DNA from: Candidatus Omnitrophota bacterium
GTDB lineage: Bacteria; Omnitrophota; Omnitrophia; Omnitrophales; Aquincolibacteriaceae
Direction: 5' to 3'
Assembly (NCBI GenBank): GCA_016196565.1
Contig: JACPXK010000021.1
Location: forward strand, 11,522-75,521
DNA: 64,000 nucleotides
A model generated the notes under the pieces. It was not told the DNA's origin. It was given only the letters and a program-made list of their open reading frames with translations, and did no database searches. Below, one piece after another: positions 1-7,368 of this stretch (positions are counted from its first letter, which is position 1; the number at the start of each line of letters is the position of its first letter). The position numbers and the translations under genes were made by a program.

Positions 1-2
1 GC

Positions 3-3000
3 GACCTCAGGGACGCCGGTGCGCCGTGGTATATCGATCAGCAATTCGCCACGCTGGATGCCCTCGGCGCCGTTCATTTTCAATCGGAATTTTTACGCTT
101 TAAAATTCTTTGGAAACTGCGCTGGATCAGCTTGCGGGACGGATTTTTGGGACTGTTCGGATGGGCTGCGATGAGTCCGATGGTGCGTGAAAAACTGCAT
201 CAGACTATGGCTGAGATCAAGTCCGGAAACTCTTCGTCGATATTACGGCCTCTACAAGTAAATCTTATCCGTGAATTTGGAAACTATCTTAAAAATCTTT
301 CGGCTTCTTTTAACAACGATTCTTTATTGCTGGTCCAAAGATATGCAGAAATGGACCGCTCGCGGGGTAAGGATGAAGCCTGGCAGGATGTGCGTGAAAA
401 ATTGGGTGAAGATATTGAACAAAGGCAAGACCCGGTTGATGTTTATTTTCATGATGAAACGGATTTCTACGCCCCCAGCATGCGTGAAACTTACGCGAGC
501 CACGCCCGGGAAATCGCCTCCGGGATACGGGAAGTCAGCGTGGATTATGAAAAAAGCCTTCGGCTTATACTGAAGGGCCAAACCTTTCCCGTGATTGACT
601 ACGGCCGCTCCGAAATCCGTCAAGGATTTCGAAAGTTGGCGGTGCCGGAAGCACTAGCTCCGGCCCGCTCCGAAATCCGTCAAGGATTTCGAACGTTAGC
701 GGTGCCGGAAGCACTAGCTCCGGCCCGCTCCGAAGCGCGTCAAGCGCTTCGAAAGTTTGCTGTGTCTGAAACATCAGTTTCAGACCGTTCCGAAGCGCGG
801 AATGAAGATACGGTCCGTCGCTTTTTTAAAACCAAATTTGTTCAAACAACAGAAATGAATGTGAAAGGTAAAAAGATGGAAGCCCGAGGTGTTTTGGCGA
901 AAAATTATCTTCGCTGGAGAAACCAAGATCACGAATTCGATATTAATCTCCTGGGTCTTCTACGGGATGATGTGAAACTTTATCGCTTCGAAGTTTTATT
1001 GTCCGATCAAAAAGGCCGGGGACCTTTGGCCTATATGGATTTTCAGCTGGAAAATAATGGCCAACCGGCTTATGCGGATATTTCCATAGCCTCAAGAGAA
1101 TTGATGGAACAAGGGCTTATGGAGTGGGAAGGTGCCGAGCCGGCACTCATGGTTGTGCCAAAATTTGAAAAAATGGGAATAGGGACACTGCTCGTTGAGC
1201 TGGCGCTTCAATTTGCCAAAGAGCAAGGAAGTCAAACTTTTGAGCTGCGACGTGTTTTGAAAGAAAGCGCGGCGTTCTATAAAAAACTTGGATTTAAATC
1301 TTCCCCCCGGGAAATTGAGGGCAAACTTGACGAGACGCTGCGAACCTTTGATTTAACGCAGGCATCCCTCTGGTTTGCGGGCTATGACTTCACGCTGATT
1401 CCCAAATCCCAGCCTCCCACGCAGGCTGAAGCGCGGAACATTTCTTTCATGGTGGATGGTAAATATGAAATAGAAATTAAACAAGGCTATCTCCAAGAAC
1501 AAGAAGCGCAAGGCGTGGTGGTATCGACTAATACCGTATTGGCAGTTAGCGGCGCCGCGGCGGCTGCGCTTTTTACCGTGGAACGAGCAAGGCAGGCAAA
1601 CCCGGTGGGTAATGCTAAAAGTATTTATCAATTGCTTTTCCCATTCTTAGGGGATGTGGAAAAGCCGATTGATCTTATCGCTCTTGCCAGTGGGGCAATG
1701 ATTCTTGATGCGACCGACCGGTTCAAAATTAAAAATGCAAAAACCGGTGATGTGGTAAAGACGGGTGATGCGCTGATTTCCGAATCGATTCGGGCCGGCG
1801 GTATTTTACTCGCGCAAAAGTGGGAGCGCATCATCCTTGCTTTTGTCACAAATCCGGGTAGGGCCGTTGTCAATCAAGATATTTCAAAGGCCATGGAGAA
1901 AGCCATAGCGTTAGCTGACGAACATCATCTTCAATCGATCGCACTGGTCCCGTTTGGAGCCGGGGTTGGTGTTCCATTAGAAGAATCAGCTTCATTAATG
2001 ATGCCGGTTCTCCTTCGATATCTGCGAGAGCACAAGCCGGCGCATCTCAAAAAAATTACATTTATTATGCATTTGGCAGGCCATTACGAAGAATTTTCCC
2101 AGGCCGCAAAAAAGTTTTTCGATCGTGAGCCGGAGATTATTCGCCCCAAGGAGGCGGCGAGTGTCGTGACGCTCGCTTACGACATGCATTTTAATCCTGC
2201 AAAGATATTTTATAAACAAATTATCTTAAAGTTTCAAAATGAAATGAAAAAATCGGAGAAAGATTTGAGCATTTCTTATCAATTGATGCAGCAAGGCCGT
2301 CCCATTGGAAATGAAATCGAATTTACTATTTTAGGCTTTACTTCTAATACAACAAAGTTAGTCATAGGATCTCAGTTGATGATTCATGTGCGAAGCCGTG
2401 GCCTTTCCCAAGAGATTTTAGAACGGACCGCTCGATTTATTTCAGACTATATGTCTGCGTTCAAAGAAGATGAGAGTGATATATTGCCGGTTAAGCCTAT
2501 TAACATGGATGCAGCAGATAAAATGGCCGACCTGCGTGAAGAATTCTGGCGATATTTAATTCAAAGGGGTTTTGCTATTCCGCGCTCCGAAGTGCGGAGT
2601 CAAGTTTCCGATGAAGTATGGGCGCTGGGAAATGAAATTCACAGAGACCAACAAATTAAGCCTTTTCTGCAATCACTGGCAAATTATTTGAGCCTTGTCA
2701 ATCTTGTTCCAGCCATTCGTGAGAGTACTTCTGATGATGATATTGATAAACTGATGGATCGTGGAATGGAAAAATATGGGTGGCTTTTCGACCGGAACCT
2801 TTTAACCGAACCCTTAGATATTCGGAAGTGTTTAACGCAAGTGCGCGATCGCCAGATCGAGATTGACGGATCTTTGATGGAATCGCTGCCTTCCAATGAG
2901 GTTCAAGAGCCCCTTCGTGAGCTGATCAAATTAAGTCAGGAATACGTTCGAGAAATTTCACCTCTTTTGCGTCAAGAAGACCAGCTCAAAAAAGAATATC

Positions 3001-6000
3001 GGGCTCTATCCGATCACCGCAGGGAGGCAGCGAAAGAAAAAGGCAAGCTTATCGATGCATTGTCTTTACAGATTCATAAAATGATATTTGATTTTCAGAT
3101 GAAAATGGGAATGCCGCTTGAAATCATTAATCAGTACAGCGGCCGGAAAGGCTATGTTCTTGTCTTCGGTAAAGGAGGGGATTTTTCTTTTGTCAATGCC
3201 CCCAGCTTTAAGGTCCAGCCTTTACGGGCGGCGTTATCCCAACAAATCGGCGAAGATCAGTTTTTTGTTTGGATCATTGATGGGAAAGTCGATTCTGAAT
3301 CCAGTCCTTTCGATGCCCATGTCTCAGCCGCGCAAGTTTATCGCAATAGCGTAAAACTTAATGCGCCAAGAATGGCTTGGAGTCTTTTTGAAGGACATGT
3401 GATCGAAGAGGCGCGGCATCATATTCATCATTTCATCGATTTTAGAAAAACAAATCAAAGCCAGTCTAGGCGCCGGATGATTGAAGAAGAGCGCATGACA
3501 ATGCTGGGTAATCTTGCCATTGCCAGTTCTCCTCATGCCATTATTGCCTGGGTGTTGAGGGATGATTTTGCCGAATTATTTTACGAGCTTCAATTGATTA
3601 ATTCACTATTCGGGAATTGGCCGGTCGGACAGATCGTGGCTATTGTGGAAATCGCCGAGCAGTTTGGACTTGGTTCCGCAAAGGGATTTATGGAAATCGT
3701 CAGAAAATCCGTGGCGCAATATGGCGCTTTGACTGGCGACTTTTATAAATTTCGTGAAGAAATCTTAAATACTGGTTTGTTTGATTCGGACCTTTTAAAT
3801 CTCCTTTTTTCGAAAAAATCTAGAACAATACGCCGGATTGCAGGCCGATTGTATCAGGGGCATACAGGACTCGATCCTCGCCAGGGGTCTCTTTCCGCCC
3901 TAAGGAAACAAATTCAAATTTTGCGGGATAGAGATTTGATCTTGACAGAGAAAGGGCTTCACCGCCGCTCCGAAGTGCGGAAAATATCAAATCAGAAGCG
4001 AATATGGAATCCCTCTTTTCCCAATAGGACGAGCTTATTTTCCCAATCGGAAGGACGATTTTCCATGAGAAAATTTTTAAGGGCAACAATGATATTTTTA
4101 GACCAGGGGGGATGGATGCGCAGCAGAATAATACCGTTAGTTTCTGAGAAAGGGAGAGTTATAAAATCTTTATCATGGGAAATGATAACGGCATTTTCTT
4201 TTTTAGCGGCTTGGATAAGAGCCATGTCTTTTGTGCCCTGGGGGAGTCTTACAATAGTATGGCCAAGGGATCGAAGGGCATCATCGACGAGAGGAGAAAC
4301 ATTCTCATCGAGAAGAAATTTCATGGATGGAAAATTACTCCGCGTGTTTAAAAGTTATATATTCAGAATTTTTGGCGATTTCCGCGGCATAATGCAAAGC
4401 GGCGCGGATATGGTCTCGCGTCAGGTTGGGGTAATGACGAATGATCTCCTCATAAGAAGCGCCGTCCTCAAGCATTTCAAGGACAAGGTAAAGCATGATT
4501 CGGCTGGGCTGATTATTGATACGAAAACAGGGTTTGCCGCGGCAGATATCTGGCGTAATAGAAATAAACTGTTTGAACGTTTCTTCATCCATCATGGGCC
4601 GGAAGATAGCACAAAACCCCCTAAGGGTCAAGAAGGTGATCTTGCTTCTCCGCGCTCCGAAGTGCGAAGCGATGAAGTCGAAATTCCCGAAAATCCCGAG
4701 GAATTCAAAAAATACTTTATCGATAATAAAATTTTTAACAAGCTACGTTGGTTTTACTCAAAAAAAATAGTTGATATGTTTAACTTTTCCAATCTTCCCA
4801 CGCAAAAATTTGAGCGGATAGAGACGGAAGGTTCCGTGATTCTTATCCCTGAAGAAAATACTCCGGAGGCAAAGGAAGGAATTTTTTACAAAGCGTGGAA
4901 AAAAGGATTTACCATTGAAGACTTGAAATTATCCATTCAGGATCGGGACTGGGCGAAGAGAGTTTTCGGCAGCGACCTATTACTTCAAGAAATGGACGTG
5001 CTTTCTTATGCGGCAGATTTTAAAGACTCCATGGTGGAAAAAGGTTACGCCCCAAGGTTGCTTTCGTTTGGGCTTGATGTTAGAAAAAATAAAAGGGGGG
5101 AAGCTACTCTAAGTCTTTATCTTAGATTAAAAGGATTGCCTGCCGCCGAAAGTTTGCATTATGCCAAATCTCATCTTAGTCTTCCCGAAAAAATCGATGC
5201 ACTTATTAAATCTAATGAGGCATTGGAATATATTCACCAAAGACAATATCTTCATAATGATGTTAAGCCTGGAAATATTTTAGTAAAAAAGAATGATAAT
5301 GGTGAAACACAAGTCATGTTCATCGATTTTGCTTTGAGCTTCATCACATCAAAAAAGTACGTCGGTGTGCAAACGGAGGAGGATAAAGAGTTGCAAAGTG
5401 TATTTGGGAATTTTATTTATGGAACACCAGGTTTCGCTGCTCCTGGCTGGGTTCGTTCCAAACAAACGGATATTTATAGTTTTGTTCAAACCATTAAAGA
5501 CGTAATCGGTAAGGAGCAGATAAACAATTTTCCTCGTTTGGCGGATTTAGTGAGAATCGTTGATAATTTTCAATCCCAAGGAGATTTTGTAGCGCGAGCT
5601 GATGAAATGCCGAGTTTGGAAATGTTCAAACAAATTCTTCGCGAAGCACAGTCCCGTTCCGAAGTGCGAAATGTTAAAACAGACAAAGAATATTTGCGAA
5701 TGGAAGATCTTTTGGCTGTTCAACCTACTTTTAAGAAAATTTTGGGAACTCTTCGAAAAGATTTTAGGAAACGGCAGGTTTATCGATCGCTCGTCATCTT
5801 ACGTGGTTTGGAAAATCCAAAAAAATGGCCATTCCCAACCGGTGAAGTACGCCAATACGCAATCAGACTTTCCCAAATGACATTGAGGGAATTAAAAGGA
5901 GAAGCATTGAAATACAAAAATGAAGGCGGTCTTATGGATGTTGATGAAATGGTTGCTGCTATTTTGCGTTACGCCGACAATATAGGGCATTTTATGGCCC

Positions 6001-6989
6001 ATACTTCGCCCCTTGCTTTAGATGAAAGTGATCTTGAAGAAATGAGCCAGGAAGATTCCGGAGTTAAAGAAAGATATCATCAAGCCGTTCTAAAAGGCCA
6101 AATGGCGGCGGCATTTTTAAGGGAATTTTTTTATCGTTGGGATAATAAACCCAAACCACGTTCTCATAAATTATTTCGCTCGGAGGTGCGTCGAAGGGAG
6201 CGGCTCAACGCGAGGATGTCAGCTTCTGAGTGGCTTAGAACAAATTTGAATCGCAGGACAAAAAGGGCAGCGACAACTTTTACCTCGAGGACATTGCCGG
6301 CTCGATTTTGGGAATTGGATAAGATGATCGGCAAACTCGAAGCAAACAAATGGCGTGAAAAAATGTTGGATGGCTTGCTCGGAGTAAAGCCTGCTTTGGC
6401 AGAGCAATCGAATGCTGTGATTCCTGAAGATGCGAGGGAAGTGATGAAGCATTTTGGGATCAAGCCCACCAGCCTTCGCGGGACGCTCGTGGATTATAGA
6501 AGAGGACAAATCTCGAAGGACATCGAAGATTATCAAGCGGCTATGCTGCTTGCCGCTGCCGGAATGAAAGTTATTCTTTTTTCGGATACTCGGCCAGAGC
6601 AAGTTAAACATTTGCGTGAGGAGCTTGGTAAATATTCAATCGAGCATTACGGAATCGATTCGAAAAGACTCACCGTGGAAACGGTTCCCGAACATATTTT
6701 TAGCATGCTTTCGAGTGCGGTGAAGCGCCAGAAAGAACATTTTGGATTGATCGCTCCCGCGGAGATTTTTTCCTCCGCCAATTCCATTCGCGGATTGACC
6801 GTGGTAAAAGGTTCTGCAGATTCTGAAATTCATAATGTGACGGCTCTGCGTTTGGCCCGGCAAATCGCAGAGTTAGGACCCAATGATATGGATTCTGAAA
6901 TTCATGATGGACGTGATTTTGCGGGTGATTGGGAGAGCGATTTGGCAGCTTATCAGAAAATACGCAGTGAAATCAGGAAAGCCGCATAA
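3..6989 (+). CDS. Giant mosaic multidomain protein A, 5' end outside window
   Basis: The frame is already open at base 3, so the apparent TTG start at 132 is probably internal and the gene begins upstream; at least 2,328 codons lie in the window. Modules seen in order are: an unrecognised N-terminal stretch; a triplicated 20-residue repeat (606-800); a GNAT acetyltransferase-like domain (about 835-1310); a macro-like domain (about 1440-2140); long unrecognised helical regions; a stretch that is the antisense of a toxin-antitoxin operon (3981-4652); a protein kinase-like domain (about 4780-5560); and a C-terminal region of unknown type ending RSEIRKAA. RSEVR/RSEIR repeats separate the modules. 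The overall role is unknown. The unrelated domains and the antisense stretch suggest assembly by insertion of DNA cassettes. Whether the whole frame is translated as one chain is not established. Confidence 0.75.
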   Translation, partial: DLRDAGAPWYIDQQFATLDALGAVHFQSEFLRFKILWKLRWISLRDGFLGLFGWAAMSPMVREKLHQTMAEIKSGNSSSILRPLQVNLIREFGNYLKNLSASFNNDSLLLVQRYAEMDRSRGKDEAWQDVREKLGEDIEQRQDPVDVYFHDETDFYAPSMRETYASHAREIASGIREVSVDYEKSLRLILKGQTFPVIDYGRSEIRQGFRKLAVPEALAPARSEIRQGFRTLAVPEALAPARSEARQALRKFAVSETSVSDRSEARNEDTVRRFFKTKFVQTTEMNVKGKKMEARGVLAKNYLRWRNQDHEFDINLLGLLRDDVKLYRFEVLLSDQKGRGPLAYMDFQLENNGQPAYADISIASRELMEQGLMEWEGAEPALMVVPKFEKMGIGTLLVELALQFAKEQGSQTFELRRVLKESAAFYKKLGFKSSPREIEGKLDETLRTFDLTQASLWFAGYDFTLIPKSQPPTQAEARNISFMVDGKYEIEIKQGYLQEQEAQGVVVSTNTVLAVSGAAAAALFTVERARQANPVGNAKSIYQLLFPFLGDVEKPIDLIALASGAMILDATDRFKIKNAKTGDVVKTGDALISESIRAGGILLAQKWERIILAFVTNPGRAVVNQDISKAMEKAIALADEHHLQSIALVPFGAGVGVPLEESASLMMPVLLRYLREHKPAHLKKITFIMHLAGHYEEFSQAAKKFFDREPEIIRPKEAASVVTLAYDMHFNPAKIFYKQIILKFQNEMKKSEKDLSISYQLMQQGRPIGNEIEFTILGFTSNTTKLVIGSQLMIHVRSRGLSQEILERTARFISDYMSAFKEDESDILPVKPINMDAADKMADLREEFWRYLIQRGFAIPRSEVRSQVSDEVWALGNEIHRDQQIKPFLQSLANYLSLVNLVPAIRESTSDDDIDKLMDRGMEKYGWLFDRNLLTEPLDIRKCLTQVRDRQIEIDGSLMESLPSNEVQEPLRELIKLSQEYVREISPLLRQEDQLKKEYRALSDHRREAAKEKGKLIDALSLQIHKMIFDFQMKMGMPLEIINQYSGRKGYVLVFGKGGDFSFVNAPSFKVQPLRAALSQQIGEDQFFVWIIDGKVDSESSPFDAHVSAAQVYRNSVKLNAPRMAWSLFEGHVIEEARHHIHHFIDFRKTNQSQSRRRMIEEERMTMLGNLAIASSPHAIIAWVLRDDFAELFYELQLINSLFGNWPVGQIVAIVEIAEQFGLGSAKGFMEIVRKSVAQYGALTGDFYKFREEILNTGLFDSDLLNLLFSKKSRTIRRIAGRLYQGHTGLDPRQGSLSALRKQIQILRDRDLILTEKGLHRRSEVRKISNQKRIWNPSFPNRTSLFSQSEGRFSMRKFLRATMIFLDQGGWMRSRIIPLVSEKGRVIKSLSWEMITAFSFLAAWIRAMSFVPWGSLTIVWPRDRRASSTRGETFSSRRNFMDGKLLRVFKSYIFRIFGDFRGIMQSGADMVSRQVGVMTNDLLIRSAVLKHFKDKVKHDSAGLIIDTKTGFAAADIWRNRNKLFERFFIHHGPEDSTKPPKGQEGDLASPRSEVRSDEVEIPENPEEFKKYFIDNKIFNKLRWFYSKKIVDMFNFSNLPTQKFERIETEGSVILIPEENTPEAKEGIFYKAWKKGFTIEDLKLSIQDRDWAKRVFGSDLLLQEMDVLSYAADFKDSMVEKGYAPRLLSFGLDVRKNKRGEATLSLYLRLKGLPAAESLHYAKSHLSLPEKIDALIKSNEALEYIHQRQYLHNDVKPGNILVKKNDNGETQVMFIDFALSFITSKKYVGVQTEEDKELQSVFGNFIYGTPGFAAPGWVRSKQTDIYSFVQTIKDVIGKEQINNFPRLADLVRIVDNFQSQGDFVARADEMPSLEMFKQILREAQSRSEVRNVKTDKEYLRMEDLLAVQPTFKKILGTLRKDFRKRQVYRSLVILRGLENPKKWPFPTGEVRQYAIRLSQMTLRELKGEALKYKNEGGLMDVDEMVAAILRYADNIGHFMAHTSPLALDESDLEEMSQEDSGVKERYHQAVLKGQMAAAFLREFFYRWDNKPKPRSHKLFRSEVRRRERLNARMSASEWLRTNLNRRTKRAATTFTSRTLPARFWELDKMIGKLEANKWREKMLDGLLGVKPALAEQSNAVIPEDAREVMKHFGIKPTSLRGTLVDYRRGQISKDIEDYQAAMLLAAAGMKVILFSDTRPEQVKHLREELGKYSIEHYGIDSKRLTVETVPEHIFSMLSSAVKRQKEHFGLIAPAEIFSSANSIRGLTVVKGSADSEIHNVTALRLARQIAELGPNDMDSEIHDGRDFAGDWESDLAAYQKIRSEIRKAA
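606..800 (+). repeat. Three tandem 60-bp units plus a fourth partial RSEAR copy
   Basis: Units at 606-665, 666-725 and 726-785 encode a 20-residue repeat starting RSEIRQGF, RSEIRQGF and RSEARQAL; a fourth RSEAR follows at 786-800. Each unit holds two hairpins. The first pairs CGAAATCC with GGATTTCG (611-618/624-631) in unit 1 and CGAAGCGC with GCGCTTCG (731-738/744-751) in unit 3, with the loop GTCAA unchanged. The second pairs GCCGG-A-AGC with GCT-CCGGC in unit 1 and GTCTGAAAC with GTTTCAGAC in unit 3. Unit 3 differs mainly by paired changes that keep both stems. Confidence 0.9.
835..1310 (+). other. GNAT acetyltransferase-like module in giant ORF A
   Basis: The segment contains VVPKFEKMGIGTLLVELAL, which matches the acetyl-CoA binding turn of GNAT N-acetyltransferases (V-P-x-F-x-x-x-G-I-G-T-x-L), and further on SAAFYKKLGFK, the usual C-terminal GNAT strand. 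The substrate cannot be read from the sequence. The module starts just after the RSEAR repeat at 786-800. Confidence 0.7.
1440..2140 (+). other. Macro-domain-like module in giant ORF A
   Basis: The order of motifs resembles a macro (ADP-ribose binding) domain: VVVSTNTVLAVSG in the first ligand loop region, AMEKAIALADEHHLQSIALVPFGAGVGVPLEESA for the second loop and helix, then a final strand with KKITFIMH. The first loop lacks the usual N-x-x-L-x-x-G-G-G-V. ADP-ribose binding is therefore uncertain, and a divergent macro-like fold is the most I can support. Confidence 0.5.
2583..2597 (+). repeat. RSEVR in-frame palindromic repeat
   Basis: With three flanking bases this is the most complete copy: CCGCGCT (2580-2586), loop CCGA, AGTGCGG (2591-2597), a 7-bp stem with one G-T pair. 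It separates two regions I do not recognise. Confidence 0.85.
3966..3980 (+). repeat. RSEVR repeat, left border of the antisense TA cassette
   Basis: Reads CGCTCCGAAGTGCGG. The stop codon of the minus-strand DUF5615 gene lies only 11 bases to the right, so the cassette abuts this repeat. Confidence 0.85.
3992..4324 (-). CDS. DUF5615 PIN-like toxin, antisense inside giant ORF A
   Basis: A 110-residue protein starting MKFLLDENVSP. The early acidic LLDEN, the central VIISHDKDF and the overall length match the DUF5615 (PIN-like, Mut7-C-related) family, the usual partner of DUF433 proteins in toxin-antitoxin pairs. Members are predicted ribonucleases; the acidic residues of LLDEN and HDKDF would be the metal ligands. 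The protein looks full length. It starts 10 bases after the DUF433 stop, with GGAG upstream of the ATG, so the two genes form an operon. The whole gene runs antisense to the open frame of giant ORF A. The translation of ORF A across this stretch has no recognisable domain, while this strand gives a clean family member, so this is the real gene here. Confidence 0.85.
   Translation of the reverse strand: MKFLLDENVSPLVDDALRSLGHTIVRLPQGTKDMALIQAAKKENAVIISHDKDFITLPFSETNGIILLRIHPPWSKNIIVALKNFLMENRPSDWENKLVLLGKEGFHIRF
4335..4595 (-). CDS. DUF433 antitoxin, antisense inside giant ORF A
   Basis: An 86-residue protein from the ATG at 4595. It contains ITPDICRGKPCFRI near the N-terminus and a C-terminal helix-turn-helix-like part (GASYEEIIRHYPNLTRDHI), the hallmark pattern of DUF433 proteins, which act as DNA-binding antitoxins of DUF5615 toxins. 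An upstream in-frame start at 4631 is possible but overlaps the promoter. The chosen ATG is 7 bases past the -10 box, so the mRNA would be leaderless. The gene lies upstream of the DUF5615 toxin and completes a standard two-gene module between two RSEVR repeats of the giant ORF. Autoregulation is expected for this family but no operator was identified. Confidence 0.85.
   Translation of the reverse strand: MMDEETFKQFISITPDICRGKPCFRINNQPSRIMLYLVLEMLEDGASYEEIIRHYPNLTRDHIRAALHYAAEIAKNSEYITFKHAE
4603..4631 (-). promoter_or_regulatory. Promoter of the antisense DUF433/DUF5615 operon
   Basis: On the minus strand, TTGACC (4631-4626), a 17-base spacer and TATCTT (4608-4603). Transcription would begin at about the antitoxin ATG, giving a leaderless message. 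The promoter ends 22 bases from the right-hand RSEVR repeat, so the cassette carries its own promoter. Confidence 0.7.
4653..4667 (+). repeat. RSEVR repeat, right border of the antisense TA cassette
   Basis: Reads CGCTCCGAAGTGCGA; with flanks the stem is CGCGCT / AGTGCG around the loop CCGA. It matches the left border copy at 3966-3980 except for the last base. Confidence 0.85.
4780..5560 (+). other. Protein kinase-like module in giant ORF A
   Basis: The catalytic loop reads YLHNDVKPGNIL (HND in place of HRD, with the Asp, Lys and Asn kept). The metal-binding motif is MFIDFAL (DFA in place of DFG), and the activation segment is YGTPGFAAPGW (APG in place of APE), followed by TDIYSF. These residues fit a Ser/Thr kinase fold with the essential Asp residues intact. 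The N-lobe is divergent; the Lys in GIFYKAW is a candidate for the ATP-binding lysine. The module is flanked by RSEVR repeats at 4653 and 5655. Confidence 0.75.
5655..5669 (+). repeat. RSEVR repeat after the kinase-like module
   Basis: Reads CGTTCCGAAGTGCGA. It lies about 100 codons past the kinase activation segment and closes that module. Confidence 0.8.
6177..6191 (+). repeat. RSEVR repeat, diverged
   Basis: Reads CGCTCGGAGGTGCGT; the peptide is kept but the loop has changed. It separates two unrecognised modules. Confidence 0.7.
6963..6977 (+). repeat. Terminal RSEIR copy, peptide conserved only
   Basis: Reads CGCAGTGAAATCAGG, so the palindrome is gone but the peptide RSEIR is kept, followed by KAA and the stop codon. 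Giant ORF B ends in the same way (RAEVRKAA). Confidence 0.6.
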
Positions 6990-6999
6990 AGCGTAATCA

Positions 7000-7029
7000 T
7001 TGACAATTCCGAAGCTGTTTTTGTATGAT
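7000..7029 (+). promoter_or_regulatory. Candidate promoter after giant ORF A
   Basis: TTGACA (7000-7005), an 18-base spacer and TATGAT (7024-7029). It would make a transcript running antisense through the tRNA-Arg gene toward guaB3. It may be the guaB3 promoter with a long leader. Confidence 0.4.
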
Positions 7030-7053
7030 ACCGCAAATGGAACAGCCCACCGA

Positions 7054-7090
7054 TAAAAAAACCGCCCGGCTGATTTCTCAGCCGGACGGT
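7054..7090 (-). terminator. Rho-independent terminator (minus strand)
   Basis: A 13-bp stem with one mismatch, with arms ACCGCCCGGCTGA (7061-7073) and TCAGCCGGACGGT (7078-7090). On the minus strand it is followed by a run of seven T. It acts as a second terminator for the tRNA-Arg unit, or for transcripts entering giant ORF A antisense. Confidence 0.7.
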
Positions 7091-7096
7091 GTTAAA

Positions 7097-7130
7097 CCCT
7101 ATAGCTCAAGCTCTCCCTCGCGAAGGTACA
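7097..7130 (+). pseudogene. Inverted, decayed 5' half copy of tRNA-Arg
   Basis: The plus strand reads CCCTATAGCTCAAG followed by CTCTCCCTCGCGAAGG. It matches the 5' acceptor strand, D arm and anticodon arm of the neighbouring minus-strand tRNA-Arg, with about eight bases of the D loop and D stem missing. No T arm follows. It looks like a broken inverted duplicate. Confidence 0.6.
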
Positions 7131-7171
7131 CTAATAATAGCATTAAATTTTTGGGTCGACTAATAAAAATT

Positions 7172-7199
7172 CCGGCTGCCTTTGGCCAAAGACAGCCGG
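7172..7199 (-). terminator. Terminator of the tRNA-Arg gene
   Basis: A 14-bp hairpin with arms CCGGCTGCCTTTGG and CCAAAGACAGCCGG. On the minus strand it is followed by AATTTTTATTAG. It begins seven bases after the tRNA 3' end. Confidence 0.75.
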
Positions 7200-7205
7200 T
7201 TGAAA

Positions 7206-7280
7206 CGGCCCTGCCGAGATTCGAACTCGGGACCTATCCCTTCGCGAGGGGATCGCTCTATCCACTTGAGCTACAGGGCC
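7206..7280 (-). tRNA. tRNA-Arg, anticodon loop of eight bases
   Basis: A full cloverleaf on the minus strand: acceptor GGCCCTG/CAGGGCC, D arm with GGATA (A20, an arginine identity base), T arm CCGAG-TTCGAAT-CTCGG. The best anticodon stem, ATCCC/GGGAT, encloses the 8-base loop CTCGCGAA instead of seven. If one C is treated as extra, the loop is CT-GCG-AA (anticodon GCG, arginine). Read as a 7-base loop CTCGCGA it would be CGC, which fits the identity elements less well. CCA is not encoded. Confidence 0.8.
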
Positions 7281-7290
7281 GTTCGGGGAG

Positions 7291-7319
7291 AGTCTAAGCA
7301 TAATTTGTATAATAGTCAA
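7291..7319 (-). promoter_or_regulatory. Promoter of tRNA-Arg
   Basis: Minus strand TTGACT (7319-7314), a 17-base spacer and TAGACT (7296-7291), ten bases before the tRNA 5' end. Confidence 0.65.
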
Positions 7320-7368
7320 TATAATTATAATCAATATAAAATAAACAACTTGCCGGAGGTTTTACTTT

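Noticed and set aside
606..800. Tandem 60-bp units considered as a CRISPR array
   Set aside because: Units are contiguous without unique spacers, lie in a coding frame and have no cas genes nearby.
7037..7297. 86-codon plus-strand ORF starting right after the promoter at 7000-7029
   Set aside because: Most of it is the reverse of a terminator, an inverted tRNA fragment and the antisense of tRNA-Arg. The tail is the familiar spurious translation of a tRNA gene.
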